Source of the DNA: Tupaia tana
Taxonomy: Eukaryota; Chordata; Mammalia; Scandentia; Tupaiidae
Length of the DNA: 64,000 nt
NCBI GenBank assembly: GCA_026018925.1
Contig: JAKSZU010000005.1
Location: 20,632,779-20,696,778, forward strand
Reading direction: 5' to 3'
The notes under the pieces: generated by a model
Seen by the model: only the letters and a program-made list of their open reading frames with translations
Databases searched by the model: none
What the model was told of the DNA's origin: nothing
Made by a program: the position numbers and the translations under genes
Shown: piece after piece, positions 1-11,689 of the stretch
Layout of the letters: every line of letters starts with the position of its first letter
Numbering within the stretch: the stretch's first letter is position 1

Positions 1-59
1 TTCCTAAAGCTCTGCATGAGTGCTTACCTATCCCTCTAATCTCTTCACGTGCTGCTTTC

Positions 60-475
60 TTCCATCCCCATCAAGCTCTGGGCATGACGGCTTTATTTCT
101 GTTTCTCAAATAGGCCAACCTCATTTTGCTCTTGAGGACTTTGCACTAACCCTCCCCAGATATGGTCTTTGTGACAACCCACATCTGGAAGATCTTTCAT
201 TGTCATTCTTGTGTCATTATAAATATCCTCCAAGAATTCTTTCCAGTGTAGGGTGTCCACTCACACAATCACCCTCTCCTATCACCCTGCTTTAAACTCA
301 GTATAGGCCTAAGACATATCCACTACATTACCTGTCTTTTTTTTTTTTTTTTTTATCAGTCTCCTCTCATGAAAATATAAGCTTTTCAAGAGCACAGACA
401 CTATTTCTCCACTGTGTCCCCAGAACCTATGATATTCCCTAGAAGGTGCCCAGTAGGGGTCTGATGAATGAATGA
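60..475 (+). mobile_element. L2 LINE 3'-end remnant (ancient)
   Basis: The stretch from about 361 to 475 follows the L2 3'-end pattern: a 'gaaaatataagcttttcaagagcacagacac' type block, then 'gtccccagaacc', a 'ggtgcccagtagg' block and a final ATGAATGAATG run. The upstream part to position 60 fits only loosely. No reading frame survives. The family pattern is recalled from knowledge; the left boundary is uncertain. Confidence 0.5.
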
Positions 476-805
476 ATGGATGACTATCTGTAACTTTCTG
501 ACATTGAGGTAAATGTAAGAGAAGGATTAGAGCACTAGAAAATATGTTTAAAGCCTGGCCCTTGCCCTCAAGACTTGTAACCAAGCCCATGTTATGCCTT
601 TATGCAAAAAAAAAAAAAAAAAAAGTCAGGCATATGGAGCTACTATTAGGTTAAGACTATGGGCTATATTTAATAGCTACTAAAAATAAGTGTTAACCTA
701 TAAATTGGATGTTAGAAAATCCATTCCATATCTTTAAACTAATGTTAAGTATACATACATTAATGTATATCTGTCTTTAAAAAATATCAAATATTAAGAA
801 CTTAA
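476..805. other. Unassigned AT-rich DNA
   Basis: No gene or confident repeat is visible. It contains a poly-A run of about 18 at 606-623, which could be the tail of an unrecognised retroposed fragment, and otherwise unique-looking AT-rich sequence. Confidence 0.5.
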
Positions 806-976
806 ATGTAACCTGATCCCACATGGCTGACTGAGTGGTTTGAGTCCTAGATCCTGTGGCTTGAAACACACCAGGGGCATGGACATGCATGCCTAGAATT
901 CCTACAGAATGCAGAAATGGAGGCGAAGGAATTGTAGCATGACCACACCCCTTTGAGGAGGTGCTTTCTCTCTCTC

Positions 977-1012
<36 letters not shown>

Positions 1013-1035
1013 AAGTATACACACCTTCTAGCAAA
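806..1035 (+). mobile_element. SINE-C copy, 5'-truncated
   Basis: The copy lacks the first part of the tRNA-like head. It keeps the region after the A box (CCCACATGGCTGACTG), a degenerate B box (GTTTGAGTCC), the middle block with 'atggaggcgaaggaattgtagcat', an expanded (CT)n and the 3' motif 'cttctagcaaaatttt'. This is the older long-form layout. Confidence 0.75.
961..1010. repeat. (CT)n microsatellite inside SINE-C
   Basis: A nearly pure CT tract forms the pyrimidine-rich segment of the surrounding SINE and ends just before its 3' motif. It is an expansion of an internal SINE segment, not an independent locus. Confidence 0.85.
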
Positions 1036-1079
1036 ATTTTAATAATTATTAAATAAAATAAAATAAAAATTTTAAAAAG

Positions 1080-1145
1080 AATTATTAATTTAATTTTATT
1101 TGTTCATTGATTTACTTTCATTTGACCAGAAAGAAACACAGAGAG

Positions 1146-1188
<43 letters not shown>

Positions 1189-1287
1189 GAGAAAGTGAGA
1201 GAGCAAGCCACCAGGTCTGGGACTCAAACTGTTATCGGCCATGTGGAAGTGTCCAGTGCCTTAACCACCACACCACCCACTGGCCTC
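1080..1287 (-). mobile_element. SINE-B copy (short form)
   Basis: In minus orientation this shows a 3' end rich in AAATAAAATTAAA, the motif TGGTCAAATG, a long (CT)n block (GA on the plus strand, about 1139-1200), then the degenerate B box 'ggactcaaac' and the head ending 'ccactggcc' near 1287. It lacks the middle block found in SINE-A and SINE-C. Confidence 0.8.
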
Positions 1288-2032
1288 AAAATAAAACAAA
1301 CTTTAATAAAACCAGCTGGCTGTATGTTTGTAGAATTATTTCTGAGTTCCCCATTTCTAGCTAATGGCTTGTTAATTTTGTATATCCTCTCAAAAAGCCA
1401 GCTATTTTTTGTTGATCTTGTGTATTTTTTCTTTTTGGTCACTATTTCATTTTAATGTAATGTCTGATTTATATATAATCATTTTACATCTTTGTGAGGG
1501 GGCAGTATGATTTTTTAAGACATGTATATGGAGCCCAATAATAAAATTTAAAATATGAACATATTCACCATCTCTAATATTCAACACCACACTATGTTGT
1601 GGACACCCAAAAATTCGTCTACTGCTTTTTTTTTAGTATATGTTACATTGACACCAGTGTTCATTACTCTACACAATTGTGGTACACAATTCCAAAACCT
1701 ATTCTTCTTGTACACATGCACTTTTGGATCTTTTAATCAATTTCTCCTCTTCCTCCTATCCTACCATTTTGCATCTAATAACTATCATAAATCTCTATAT
1801 TTCATTTATTTCTGCTCTGATATTTATTGTTTCTTTCTATGTACTACAATGTTTGTGCTTAATTTGCACATACTTTTCTAGTTTCTTAAAATGCATGCAG
1901 TTTATTTGCCATCTTTCTATTTTTATATGGGTACCTATTACTATTTTTTTTAGTACTACTTTTGTTATATCCCATAAATTCTTCTATCTAGTGTTTCCAT
2001 TTTTATTTGTTTCAAGAAATTAAAAACTTTTT

Positions 2033-2306
2033 GGGACCAGCAGTTAGCGTAATGGCTATGTCGCTGGACTCCCATGTAGTCGACCGCGGTTCGAGTCCCG
2101 GACCTGGCGGCTTAAACTCACGCCGGGCGCGTGTGCGTGCGTGCCCAAGATCCCGAGAGGAGAATGGAGGAGAAGGGATTGCGGTGTGGCCATCCCCCCT
2201 GGGGGGGGTGATTTCCTGCTTTCTATCTCTCTGTCTCTCTCTGTCTGTCTGGTGAGCGCACGCGCCCTATAGCAAAAACCTCTCCAAAAAAAGAAAAAAA
2301 AAAAAA
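2033..2306 (+). mobile_element. SINE-A, near-complete young-looking copy
   Basis: The tRNA-derived head starts GGGACCAGCAG. It contains an A box TAGCGTAATGG at 2045-2055 that fits the pol III consensus TRGYNNARNGG, and a B box GGTTCGAGTCC at 2088-2098 that fits GGTTCGANTCC. A CpG-rich middle, a CT-rich block, the motif CCCTATAGCAAAAACCTCT and an A-rich tail follow. The near-repeat 'aagaaattaaa' on both sides suggests a target-site duplication. The head resembles an arginine-type tRNA, but I do not assign the source. It is inserted in the old L1. Confidence 0.9.
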
Positions 2307-3595
2307 GAAATTAAACTTTTTCCCTTAATTTCCTTATTGATCTAGTAGTCATTGAAAAGCATGTTATTTAGTTTCCATGTATTTTTATATCTCCCATAGT
2401 TGTTATTGATTTCTAGTTTTATTTCATAATGGTCAGAACAGATACTTGATATAAGAACCTTCTTTTAAATTTTTGAAACTTGCTTTATGGCCTAAAAATA
2501 TATGATCTATTTTAGAGACTATTTCAAGTAATTTTTGTTTTATATATGTGTGTGCATGTATTTATCTGTAATTGCTATATTCTCTTGCTTAATTGATCCC
2601 ATTATCACTTTATAATTAACTTCTTTGTCTTTTTTTATGAATTTTGACTTGAAGTTTAATCTGTCTGATGTTAGCATGGCTACTCTTGTTCTCTTTTGGT
2701 TTCCATTTATGTGGAATGTCTGTTCACCTCTTCATGCTCAGTCTATGCATGTCTTTGCAGATGTGGTGAATTTTTTTGTAGGCAGCATAGAGTGGAGCCT
2801 TTTTTATTCATTTAGTTAGTCTATACCTTTCGATTAGGGAAATTTAATTAATTGGCATTGAAGGTTATTATTAATTCGAATAGATTTACTCCTGTCATGC
2901 TGTTGATTGTTTTTTTGTTTTGCTTCTCTTTCCCCCCCCCTATTATTGTTTATCTTTGAGGTATAATATTTTATCATATTGATGAGAGTTACTTTCTCTT
3001 TCTTATTGCACAATTGCTCTTCTGGTGAGTTTTATACCTTCAATTATTTTCATAATAGTAGTTATCTTCCTTTTATTTCCACTAATTATTTATCAGAAAG
3101 TCAGCCTAGTGGTGTTGAATTTTCTGTTTTTGTTTGGGAAAGATTTTATTTCTCCTTCGATTATGAAGGATAGCTTTTCTGGGTATAGTATTCTTGGTTG
3201 GAAGTTTTTTCTTTTAGTATTTTTAATACACAGTTCCATTCTCTCCTGGTCTATAAGGTTTTGCTAGAAGTCTTCTGGTAGTCTGATGGGTGTTTCTTTA
3301 TATGTGAATTGATATTTTTCTCTTGATAGTTTTAGGATTCTCTTTACCTTTGACTTTTGAAAGTTTGTCTATAATGTGACTTGGGTAGATGTGTTTGAGT
3401 TGAATCTACTTGATGTCTTTTGTCTTTCCTAAATCTGGATGTCTGCATCTCTTCATAGACTTGATAAGCATTCACTTTTCTATGCCTTTTCCCATCGTTG
3501 CTTTAGAAATCCCTTAATGTGAATATTTGGTCATGTAATGATGTTTGATAGGTTGTATAGGTTTTCTCCATTAAAAAAGAAAGAGGAAAAAAAAG

Positions 3596-3655
3596 AAAAA
3601 CTGAGGGAAGGGGAGGAAGGAAGGAAGGAAGGAAGGAAGGAGAAAGAAAAAGAGT
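3596..3655. repeat. Purine-rich (GGAA)n tract
   Basis: GGAAGGAAGG units at about 3616-3640 sit within a longer A/G-only run. It interrupts the old L1 at a block that is also A-rich in related L1 copies. Confidence 0.8.
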
Positions 3656-3999
3656 TTTATTTTCATCTGGTTATTTCAAAAGTTCTATTTCTAAGTTCAG
3701 AGATTCTTTCTTCTGCTTAATCTGGCTTGTGGTTGATGCTCTCAACTTTATTTTTTATTCTATCTATTGAATTTCCCAGGATTGGTAGTTGGTTCTTTAT
3801 TAAAATGTCTATTCTATCTTTGCTTAATTTTTCATTGCTGTTGTGGCTCATTTTCTTGATCTCTTTTTTTTTAATTTGTATGTATTTAATCTAATTTTCT
3901 TAAGATGATTTTGAATTCTCCATCAGGCTCTTCTTGCATTTTCTATTCTTTATAGACTGTTACTGAAAAGCTATTATATTCGTTTGGAGGAGTCTTATT

Positions 4000-4021
4000 T
4001 TCTCTCTCTCTCTCTCTCTCT
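4000..4021. repeat. Short (TC)n microsatellite
   Basis: About eleven TC units follow TTATTTTC in the 5' part of the minus-strand L1M copy. Confidence 0.8.
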
Positions 4022-4165
4022 TTTGCATCCTAGAATGATATCTGGGCATCTGATCAAACAATTACCTCTTCCTATTTTTTGGGATAGCTTTATAAGGGGC
4101 AGATTATTTTTTTCTGTGTATATGCCTTATAGTATTAGTTAGGTAGTATACTATTACTTTGGTTC

Positions 4166-5770
4166 TCATTTGTTTTAGTAATATAGTCTCTATTTTCTTC
4201 ATGTGTAATGTATGTCCACAGTAACTGTGAGTACCTTTGTGGTCAAGACTGTGAGTGTATTTAGATGTGTTAATAAAGACTTGTTGGGGGTGGGGGCTAC
4301 CACAGTGTTAACCAGAGCCCTCTGATCCTGAAGTACATAGTTCTCAGGGACCCCACCAGTCAGACAGGCATCTCCAGGGACCACAGTTGTAGCAGATGCC
4401 AGGTGTGAGGATGCTGGTGACTTCAGGTTATGAGTGGGATGTGTTGTGAGGTATAAAGGTCCTTGTTGAGTTGAGGGGAAGAAATCACAGGAAGCAACAG
4501 TTGTGGCTTCCGGTCCTCAAGCCCTGTGAGAGGAACATACAGCACACAAGGGTTCTGCCGAACCAGGGTCAGTGTCACTGACTATGGTAACAACAATTCA
4601 GAAGATATGCCTACTGGATTTCCATCCTTTCCTTGAGGTGGGGAAACCTTGGGTGGGGCAAGTATGGCACACAGAGTCACGTGGGTCCCACAGAGGTATG
4701 GCTACCTGGATTCCTGGCTCTGGGTGCGGTTTAATGTACTTGCTCTAGACAAATGTACCTGGCCACATGGATCCTGTGGATTGATGTGCAATCCAGTTTG
4801 TCTGGGCACAGGTGGGAGCCATGCCATGCAAGGGAGTAGGAAACCAGTAGAGGTAGTGGGAAACAGGAGGCCAGAATCTTTACTCTCTTGTGGGGGAGGG
4901 TCTAAATAGTTGACTATTGAGGAATAGAGCATGTCCAAGGGCCACTATCTCTGGAAGTCAGGACTGGTATTTGGAGTTCTTACACAGAGGCCTCAGTCTC
5001 TGGTGGGGACATCAAGAGGATTCAGCCTCTGATAGGCAACAGCATTAATTCCATGGGTCTCAGGGTCATCTTCCCCACTATATGGCATTGATTGCTTCTC
5101 AGAGTACAGAATCCTACAAGGATTCAGTTGCTGGAATCACTTCTGCCTCAGTTGCTGGCCTGACTCTGCGGTTCTTTGTACCTGTTCTTTGGGTATTTGG
5201 GATGACAACAGCTTCACCTGAGGAGGAGGTACAGATCAACTGCCTCCTGGAGCAGGAAACACTTTAGCTGTGGCTCTGCTTCCCAAATGGCACCATCAAG
5301 GAGAGGATGGAAATCCAGTAGGCATATCTTCTGGGTTACTGCACCTGTAAAGACCCAGCAATTCTCTACACTTGCTTAGAGATTGGTGATGGCTTTGTGG
5401 TTCTCCTCTAGCTGAAACTGTAGGAATCAAAGGTTGAATAGAAGTGCTAGGGTGTTTCACTTTTCTCTGATGTGGGGCTCTCTCCTAAGGTCATTTCCAA
5501 CTCAGTACTTTGACTTCTCCATGTCTCTATCCTGAGTCTCTGCCCCTCAGAGTCTCTCCTTACTTCCTTGCTGCATTCTATTGTCTTTTTTTCTTGCTCC
5601 TCTATTACAAATGTAGCTCTTTAATAGTTTTTGGTGTTTATTGACTTTTACTTGTTTTTGTCTATGAAGAGGAACTTCACTGATGTCTACAATCATCCAT
5701 CTCTTTTCTCCTGGTGGGGAAATGTTGCTTCACATCTATTTTGATACTGTTTTCAGAAGTTTCTGACATG
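4166..5770 (-). mobile_element. Possible 5' region of the old L1
   Basis: This block directly continues the minus-strand L1M. It is more GC-rich than its surroundings, with many CTG/CAG-rich phrases (for example 'tctgcctcagttgctggcc' near 5141), which suits an L1 5' untranslated region. I recognise no specific consensus block, so the call rests on position and composition. Two short overlapping ORFs at 4649-4938 look like chance. Confidence 0.35.
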
Positions 5771-7247
5771 TGCTACCTCAGTGATGTACAAATAAAATTC
5801 TTATTTCATCATATGCTTACCACCATTAGATGACATCTTTGAAGTACAACTGCTGATTTTACAAGTGAATAATTAGGTTTCTTCCTAGATTTGAACTTCT
5901 CTGCTTACATAGTGAGGTAAAAGAGAGAGAGAGAGAATATATATATACTCTTTCCTTCTCTGTTAGTTGTTACTTGCTTTCTAAAATACATTTTATCAAT
6001 TCTGGGTTTTTTTCCATAGTAATGGTTCTATTTTTACTAAGAGAATGAAACAAATGTAAGGCCCAACCTAAATCAAACCAATGAGAGGACCTCACAGCAA
6101 AGGAAGAAATGAACTATGGCAGTTTCACATTATCATCTCCATTCTTCTTAGGCAAAATTTTATGAGAGTATTTTTTTTAAAGAATGAAAAAAGGTCCAGA
6201 GAGTTGAAATAATTTGTCCAAGGTTAGAAACCTAGTAAACAGTACAATTATAATTTTAAGATTGTTTTGACAAAATTTTCCAGTAAACTTGAAGTCCTCA
6301 CTGATGGCACACAAATCACTAGTGAGACCATCTGGGTAGGATGATGAACTTTCAATCACTGAAGTTCTTCTACCTACCAGTTTGATGTGTTTTCATAAAA
6401 TCATCTACAGCTATGTACCAGAGGAAATGAAAAGATAGCCACTGGTGATACTAGCTTTCACCTGTTAAGAGGTACATTGGGTTTTCCAGGAAAGACATTT
6501 TCCAATTACCATCTGAACTTAACATGATTCTTAGAAGAGAAGCTCATGTATAAGATTTTGTTTTTCTTCAATCCCTTTATCTCTCTCCTAAGTGCAGAAT
6601 GCCATCTCCTGCAGGTCTCTGCTTATCAAGCTGGCATTTGCTGCACATGTTTCAAATGTACATGGTATTTGAAAAATGATCCTTCATCTGAACAAGCTTT
6701 TGAGAATTCATTCCACATGCTGCACACAAAGCTAGGGATATATCGCAGGCCTGGGAGGCACAGGAAGAGAGCAGATGGTCTTTGGGTAGCTGATAAAAAC
6801 AAACCAGCCAATGTGTCTTTTCAAATGCTGAGATGACTTTTGTTTTTGGTTTAGTTCACCTGGGCTATTTCTTGACATCTTATACTTAATTGAACAATTT
6901 GTACTGCATATGATTTTATGTATCTTGAGTTGTAAACATTTGTGAAATTAAAATAATTGAAAGTTAATTATTTGTTGTCAGAATCCTCTGGTGTTTATAG
7001 CATTATTATCAGATGAGATGATAGCCATTGCCACTTCTAAATATGCTGAGCTCTTTACATGAACATTTACCAAATATCCTGATTTTGGAATGAAAGTTAT
7101 GAAAGAAATTAATTTCCAGGTTCATTTCTCTCAGAGCAGTACGAATGACTCTCCAATTCTATTAGGACCAAGACTAATGAGAAACGCAAAAGAGAAAGGT
7201 CTTACATAGCAAAAGAGTCAACTTTTCCTTGGTTGTCATTTCTATTT
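5771..7247. other. Mostly unique AT-rich DNA
   Basis: Contains an ancient MIR piece (listed separately) and a short GA run near 5922-5936 followed by ATATATATA. The 96-codon ORF at 6546-6836 resembles nothing I know and lies in ordinary AT-rich DNA. No gene is supported. Confidence 0.5.
6186..6250 (-). mobile_element. MIR core remnant (ancient SINE)
   Basis: The phrases 'gtccagagagttgaaataa', TTTGTCCAAGGTTAGAAACC and 'tagtaa' follow the antisense MIR core (gaggttaagtaacttgcccaaggtcac...agctagtaa). Only the core survives, as is usual for this mammal-wide family. Confidence 0.55.
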
Positions 7248-7533
7248 ACTTAAATTTTGTTTCTTTATTCATGATATAGTGCATTCATGCACATATGAGA
7301 GTGAGGGAGAGAGACAGAGAGAGATAAGAGACAGAGAGATAAGCACTCTCAACTGGATGTGGTCACATCATGATCCCCTTCTTCCGGTCTTCCAGTCCAT
7401 TGGCTCTTGGGTACTCAGGCACATGTTCCTGGCATGTTTCAGAGTGACAAGATAAGAGATTCAAATTGTGATGATCATGTGATATTTGGCTTCTCCTGAG
7501 CAGTGAATTATCACTGTGCAAAGAAGCCAGCCC
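7248..7533 (-). mobile_element. SINE-D copy, old
   Basis: In minus orientation: a degenerate TTTATT-type tail, GA-rich block at about 7291-7340, a 'actctcaactggatgtggtcacatcatgatcc' type middle, and a head ending 'aagccagccc'. Heavy divergence suggests an old insertion. A 46-bp part of it is repeated at 7643-7688. Confidence 0.65.
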
Positions 7534-7642
7534 ATCATTTGTATTTGATACTCTTCCTCCTACATTATCACAGGCTCTAAATTAAATGGAAATTCATGTT
7601 TTGGATAAGTTTTTTTTTATATGAATGTGTGAATAAGTTATA

Positions 7643-7688
7643 AGACAGAGAGATAAGCACTCTCAACTGGGTGTGGTCACATCATGAT
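7643..7688. repeat. Direct duplicate of 7329-7374
   Basis: These 46 bases match 7329-7374 (part of the neighbouring SINE-D) with one visible mismatch. The sequence around the two copies differs. It looks like a local duplication or template switch, not a second SINE. Confidence 0.85.
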
Positions 7689-7813
7689 AATGTTTTTATA
7701 TATATAAATAAATATATATAAATATAAATATGTGTGTATATATATATTAACAATAAACCTATTAACAGTGGGTCCCCTATTTCTGACCCTCTGTCAATGG
7801 GTTTATTGTTAAT
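7689..7813. repeat. AT microsatellite and 14-bp inverted repeat
   Basis: A TATA/ATAAAT-rich low-complexity run at about 7697-7748 precedes an inverted repeat: ATTAACAATAAACC at 7746-7759 and its exact reverse complement at 7800-7813, separated by 40 bases. It could fold as a hairpin or mark the ends of a tiny DNA element; neither is shown. Confidence 0.75.
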
Positions 7814-8490
7814 TGAATATCTTTATTGAATTAAAGGAGACTGTGAAATAAAGTGAAGTTCATAAGTATATTTTTAATATTCTTTAATTTCTTCTTTCCA
7901 TCCTTCCTTCCTTTCCTCCATTTCTTTTCTCTAACACTATCTCATAGGCATTTGTGCAGGATTCAAGAACATGGAGCTTATGTTCTAAGATAATATACTG
8001 GTAATTTCCTGGCTAACCAACAGGCAAATAATATTCTTAATAGCATTGCTTGAAGGAGTGAGAGAAGAGTGAAGTGGAGTCTTGTCAGTTCAGAGTCTAC
8101 CTTTATTCAAAGTTAGAACATTTTGTTCATCATGGATTTTTTGCACTGCTTTAAAATATTATGTTAAAATACTACGTGTTTGATTACTGAAATGATTAAT
8201 AACACTTAAGATTTGGGTTAGTAGCAGATGCTTCTCTTGCTTTCTCCTCAGGTATCTCTGTTAATTAGTATAACAAATCACTATAGAGACCTAAGTCACT
8301 AGATAAAAATTTAAAACCTCTCTACACAGAAATCACATTCACAAACCAATTGTAAGAAATTACCCGAGACAAGGGATGAGAAAACCCAGTTCTACAAAGC
8401 CCACCTTGGATCATAGAGAAGTGGCAGCAAAAAAAAATGTCTACGGGAATCTTTTAGCTGAGCAGTCATATATGGTTTATCTGTCAGGGT
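7814..8490. other. Unique AT-rich DNA
   Basis: No gene, confident repeat or RNA gene is visible. There is a pyrimidine-rich stretch near 7883-7935 (TTCC repeats) and a short poly-A at about 8430. Confidence 0.5.
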
Positions 8491-8559
8491 TTTTTATTTA
8501 TCATTTTTATTTTATTTAATTTTATTAAGTGTCATTATTTTATTTTATATTTTTAAGGT

Positions 8560-8597
<38 letters not shown>

Positions 8598-8707
8598 CAG
8601 AGACAGACAGAGGAAAGTGAAAAAGCAAACTTCCAGGTCTAGGACTCAAACCACAGTTAACCATCTGGGGAGTCCAGTCGCCTAACCACCATGCCACCTG
8701 CTGCCCT
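8491..8707 (-). mobile_element. SINE-B copy
   Basis: Minus orientation: TTTATTTTATTTAATTTTAT tail, (GA)n at about 8566-8592, 'ccaggtctaggactcaaacc' over the degenerate B box and a head ending 'gccacctgctgccc'. It has the short form without the SINE-A middle. Confidence 0.75.
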
Positions 8708-11339
8708 TTGTTAGTTTTTAACAAGTTCTATGACCATTTTATTGCTGTGTTTTTGAAAGAGAAAATAAGTTTTATTCTGAAGTAGCGTTACTTCAGAACA
8801 CTACTGGCTGACAGCTCTACTTTGAGTCTCAGATTACATTAATTCAAAGTATTTTTCCCATTTGGGAGATTCTTTTGAAATGTGGGGTTTACATTTTTAT
8901 CAAAAATGACTTCTTTTATATATATACATTCTGCTTCTAACTAGGATTTTCCAATTGCCTCATTACTTTTCAGAAGCACATCTTGACTTCTTTTAATCAC
9001 GTTTGTGATTAAATACCTGTGATTTATCTAAAGCTTTTTCTTGTTAGTTGTGTGAAGTTTGAAGAATGAATAGTACTATTCCTATCTATTCTGCTTAGTT
9101 AGTTATCAGGGACTTTTCACTGTGTATTTTTGTAACTTTTCACAGTGGATTTAGTTGGAGCTATGATTACCAGGCTGAAGGGATTTTAAATAATTCTATT
9201 TCCAAGTACATATCACACCGAACGTAACACCATGTACCTGTTATCGCAATTATACACGTCTGAAAAGGGGTTTTCTTGAGGCTTGTCTTTTTACACTTGG
9301 AGTTTGTCTTATTTCAGATAATAATTTACTTGGGTAATTATTACTCAAGTGTCTCTTAAAAAGAAGATATTTATAATAGTTAATGAGGACAACTTGTTTT
9401 GCAGCCACTTACCTCTCTCTATCTATGATAATTTTTCATTTATTCTGTCCTTTTCTACTGAAGCAAACACAGAACACCCAGTATATTTAAATATGCTCCT
9501 GGTCTACTAAATATGCAGACTTGCAAATGAGAAAAGCTACAAGGAACACAGAAGACTGCTAAGGGAGTCTATAAAGTTCTTTTCATGTAGCAGTCAAGGT
9601 CTCTTTAAGGTCTCTGATTTTCTGTTGGTTTCATTACTGTTCCAAATTTAAGCTAACCTGATGAAGTCCCATTTGTAAATTTGCAGAGGGGCAAGTCCAA
9701 ATTGTCTTCCTACCAGGGAGGAGTAAACATCTGTCCTTGATCAAGCTCATAATTAGATCAGCAAAGGCAGAAGATGAAATAAGGTGAGTAGGTGATAACT
9801 TGAAAGCAGTACTGAGATTTTGGATGAAGGAAGGAAAAATAAGAGCAACAATTAAGCAAAATCCATACCAAGGGCCTGAGGTTTACACACCCCAGGTCCC
9901 TTTTTCACTGGTTCAGCCAAGAATGTTCACAGAGTCTGCCTCCATTCATCATTCCGGCACTGGCAGCTCCACTTTGAGCCTCAGATCAGAAATGTATGTC
10001 ACCTCTTCATGGAGAAATATCTGCATCTGCCTGGTCTTCACTTGGCAGAGGGCACATCCATCACCCCTGGAGAAAGGTGTTTGTTGGAGCAGCTGTGATA
10101 GGACACTGCCCAGAAAGACTGAGAGCTCTGCTGGCTCATTTGTGAGCTTGGTCTGCTTCGTGGTAATAAACACAAGGAATGTCTAAAGCTGGAGTATTCA
10201 AAAAGAAGAAAGTCATTTTTCTTGGAATGTCTAGTGTTTTATTCACTTTTCCCAAGGTTCCCATTTGAGCAACTTTAAATTTTATGAGTGTTTTTAAACA
10301 ATAAAATGGAGAGTTCTTAAATGTGGTTCTAGGATGTAGAACCTCCCCCAAAAGTCTAGATTTCGCTTACCAAAAAAATCTAAGTCAATTGCCTTGACCT
10401 TAATCTGAACCTCTGCTCTGCCCTCGCCTACTACAATTCAACATTTTCTACTTGTAACATCATGACATTATAACTTTGATCTTTGCCAGTTGTGTCATTG
10501 ATGATTACTAAAACACTGAAACAATGACATCATGTCTACAAAATAATTACCAAAAATGCTGAATATTAATGACTAAGTCTCAGAATGGAATTTGAGCAAC
10601 GCCAGTGGTTCACTTTATATATTCTCATCCTGGAGAATTTGAATAGGTTGGATTTTCTTCTTCCATCTCTTGACTAATTTCTGCCCTACCTCCATCTCTC
10701 TTTTCCCAAGCCCCTCTATCCCAAAGAGTTTGTATTAAGAAGACCTGTTAAGTTTCAAAATCACCCAATTTACCCTGTGATCTTTATTGGCACCTTTTCT
10801 TCATTTCCAACTAGAAGTACAGCTCGTCTGTGGAATCAGGATTGTTTGAGCTTCCAGACACTTTACAGTGGTAGAGGTATGGGAATTTTAAAGCATACAC
10901 ATTGTCCAGATGAATTCAAATAAAAACTTGTCTTGCCTACTTGAGAAACCAGGAACATAGATCATAAGAGTGGTGGAATGTTAGAAACTCACAAAGCAAT
11001 GGAATGCTAGAAATGGAATTCAATCCAACACCTTCAGTGACTGTGTTGAACATTTAAAAAATACAGTTGTCTTTTAAGCTTGAGCCAGAGTGAATTGTAA
11101 AGGAAATACCATCTGTGTGGCGAAACACCCAAATGCCCTGCACTGTTTGCCAATTCACTGGCTTCCCTAAACTTCTTATTGTTATGGAGTCTTTTGTTAA
11201 CCTTAAAATCTAGAGATTTTTAGAAGAAATACAGAAATATAATTACAAAGTAAATATTAAGAGCATGTTCTCTTTTTTCTGTGCTCTCGATACTATCTCA
11301 CCATCAGTAATAACTTGAATTTTCAGTGAGTTTATATCT
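8708..11339. other. 2.6 kb of unique-looking DNA
   Basis: The longest repeat-poor stretch in the left half. A splice-donor-like AAGGTGAGT lies at 9781-9789 and a 128-codon ORF at 9800-10186, but the ORF starts after the donor site, matches nothing I recognise and has no flanking exon signals. I therefore leave it uncalled. A conserved non-coding element cannot be excluded. Confidence 0.5.
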
Positions 11340-11536
11340 TTCATTAATAAGATAGATAGAGAGATAACACCCCCAAAAAAGTCTTGACACTGTGATCCAC
11401 CTCCTGCCTTCAGACAGCCCTAGATAATAGTTATATGTGTACCCAGAGAGTTCTTCAGACTTCAGTCCAGAACTTTCCCATGTGGGATTGGCTCACAGAA
11501 CATCACATTTTACCACCATGCTACTGTCTGGCCCAG
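11340..11536 (-). mobile_element. SINE-D copy, old
   Basis: Minus orientation with GATAGATAGAGAGATAAC in the GA block, 'gtcttgacactgtgatccac' and 'gaactttcccatgtggg' blocks shared with other D copies, and a head ending 'ctactgtctggccca'. Diverged throughout. Confidence 0.7.
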
Positions 11537-11689
11537 ATTTTTTTTTTTAATGCAAAGGTCCAGTTTTCATGCTACAGTCTGGAATTTTTAAAATGTGCTA
11601 TGAGGCTCAAGTGTTGCTCAAATATATTTCAAGTTCTATCTTGGCATCAGATCAGATAAGTTCTCCCATCTCTCTTTATTTTATAGTAA

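Larger units (their letters stand above)
1288..4165 (-). mobile_element. Old L1 (L1M-type) LINE, non-coding remnant
   Basis: The plus strand follows the antisense of old L1 in order: endonuclease-region blocks near 1290-1460 and 2320-2820 (including TCTTTTGGTTTCCATTTATG at about 2692 and 'gtaggcagcatag' near 2779), then the more 5' L1M blocks near 3150-3540 and 3665-4000 ('gatagcttttctgggtatag', 'cagagattctttcttctgc'). Frames are broken throughout. The interval 1470-1790 matches less well and may be another insertion. A SINE-A lies inside at 2033-2306. No active protein is expected. Confidence 0.8.

Noticed and set aside
1107..1364. ORFs encoding Arg-Glu repeats (also near 15197, 21457, 31625)
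   Set aside because: They are translations of (GA)n microsatellites inside SINEs.
2033..2105. tRNA gene, because of good A and B boxes
   Set aside because: The cloverleaf does not close: the acceptor arms do not pair, and the sequence continues into a SINE body with tail. Many near-identical copies share this structure.
9800..10186. 128-codon ORF in unique DNA, near a splice-donor-like AAGGTGAGT
   Set aside because: The donor lies before the ORF start, no acceptor or domain is visible, and frames of this length are expected by chance in 64 kb.
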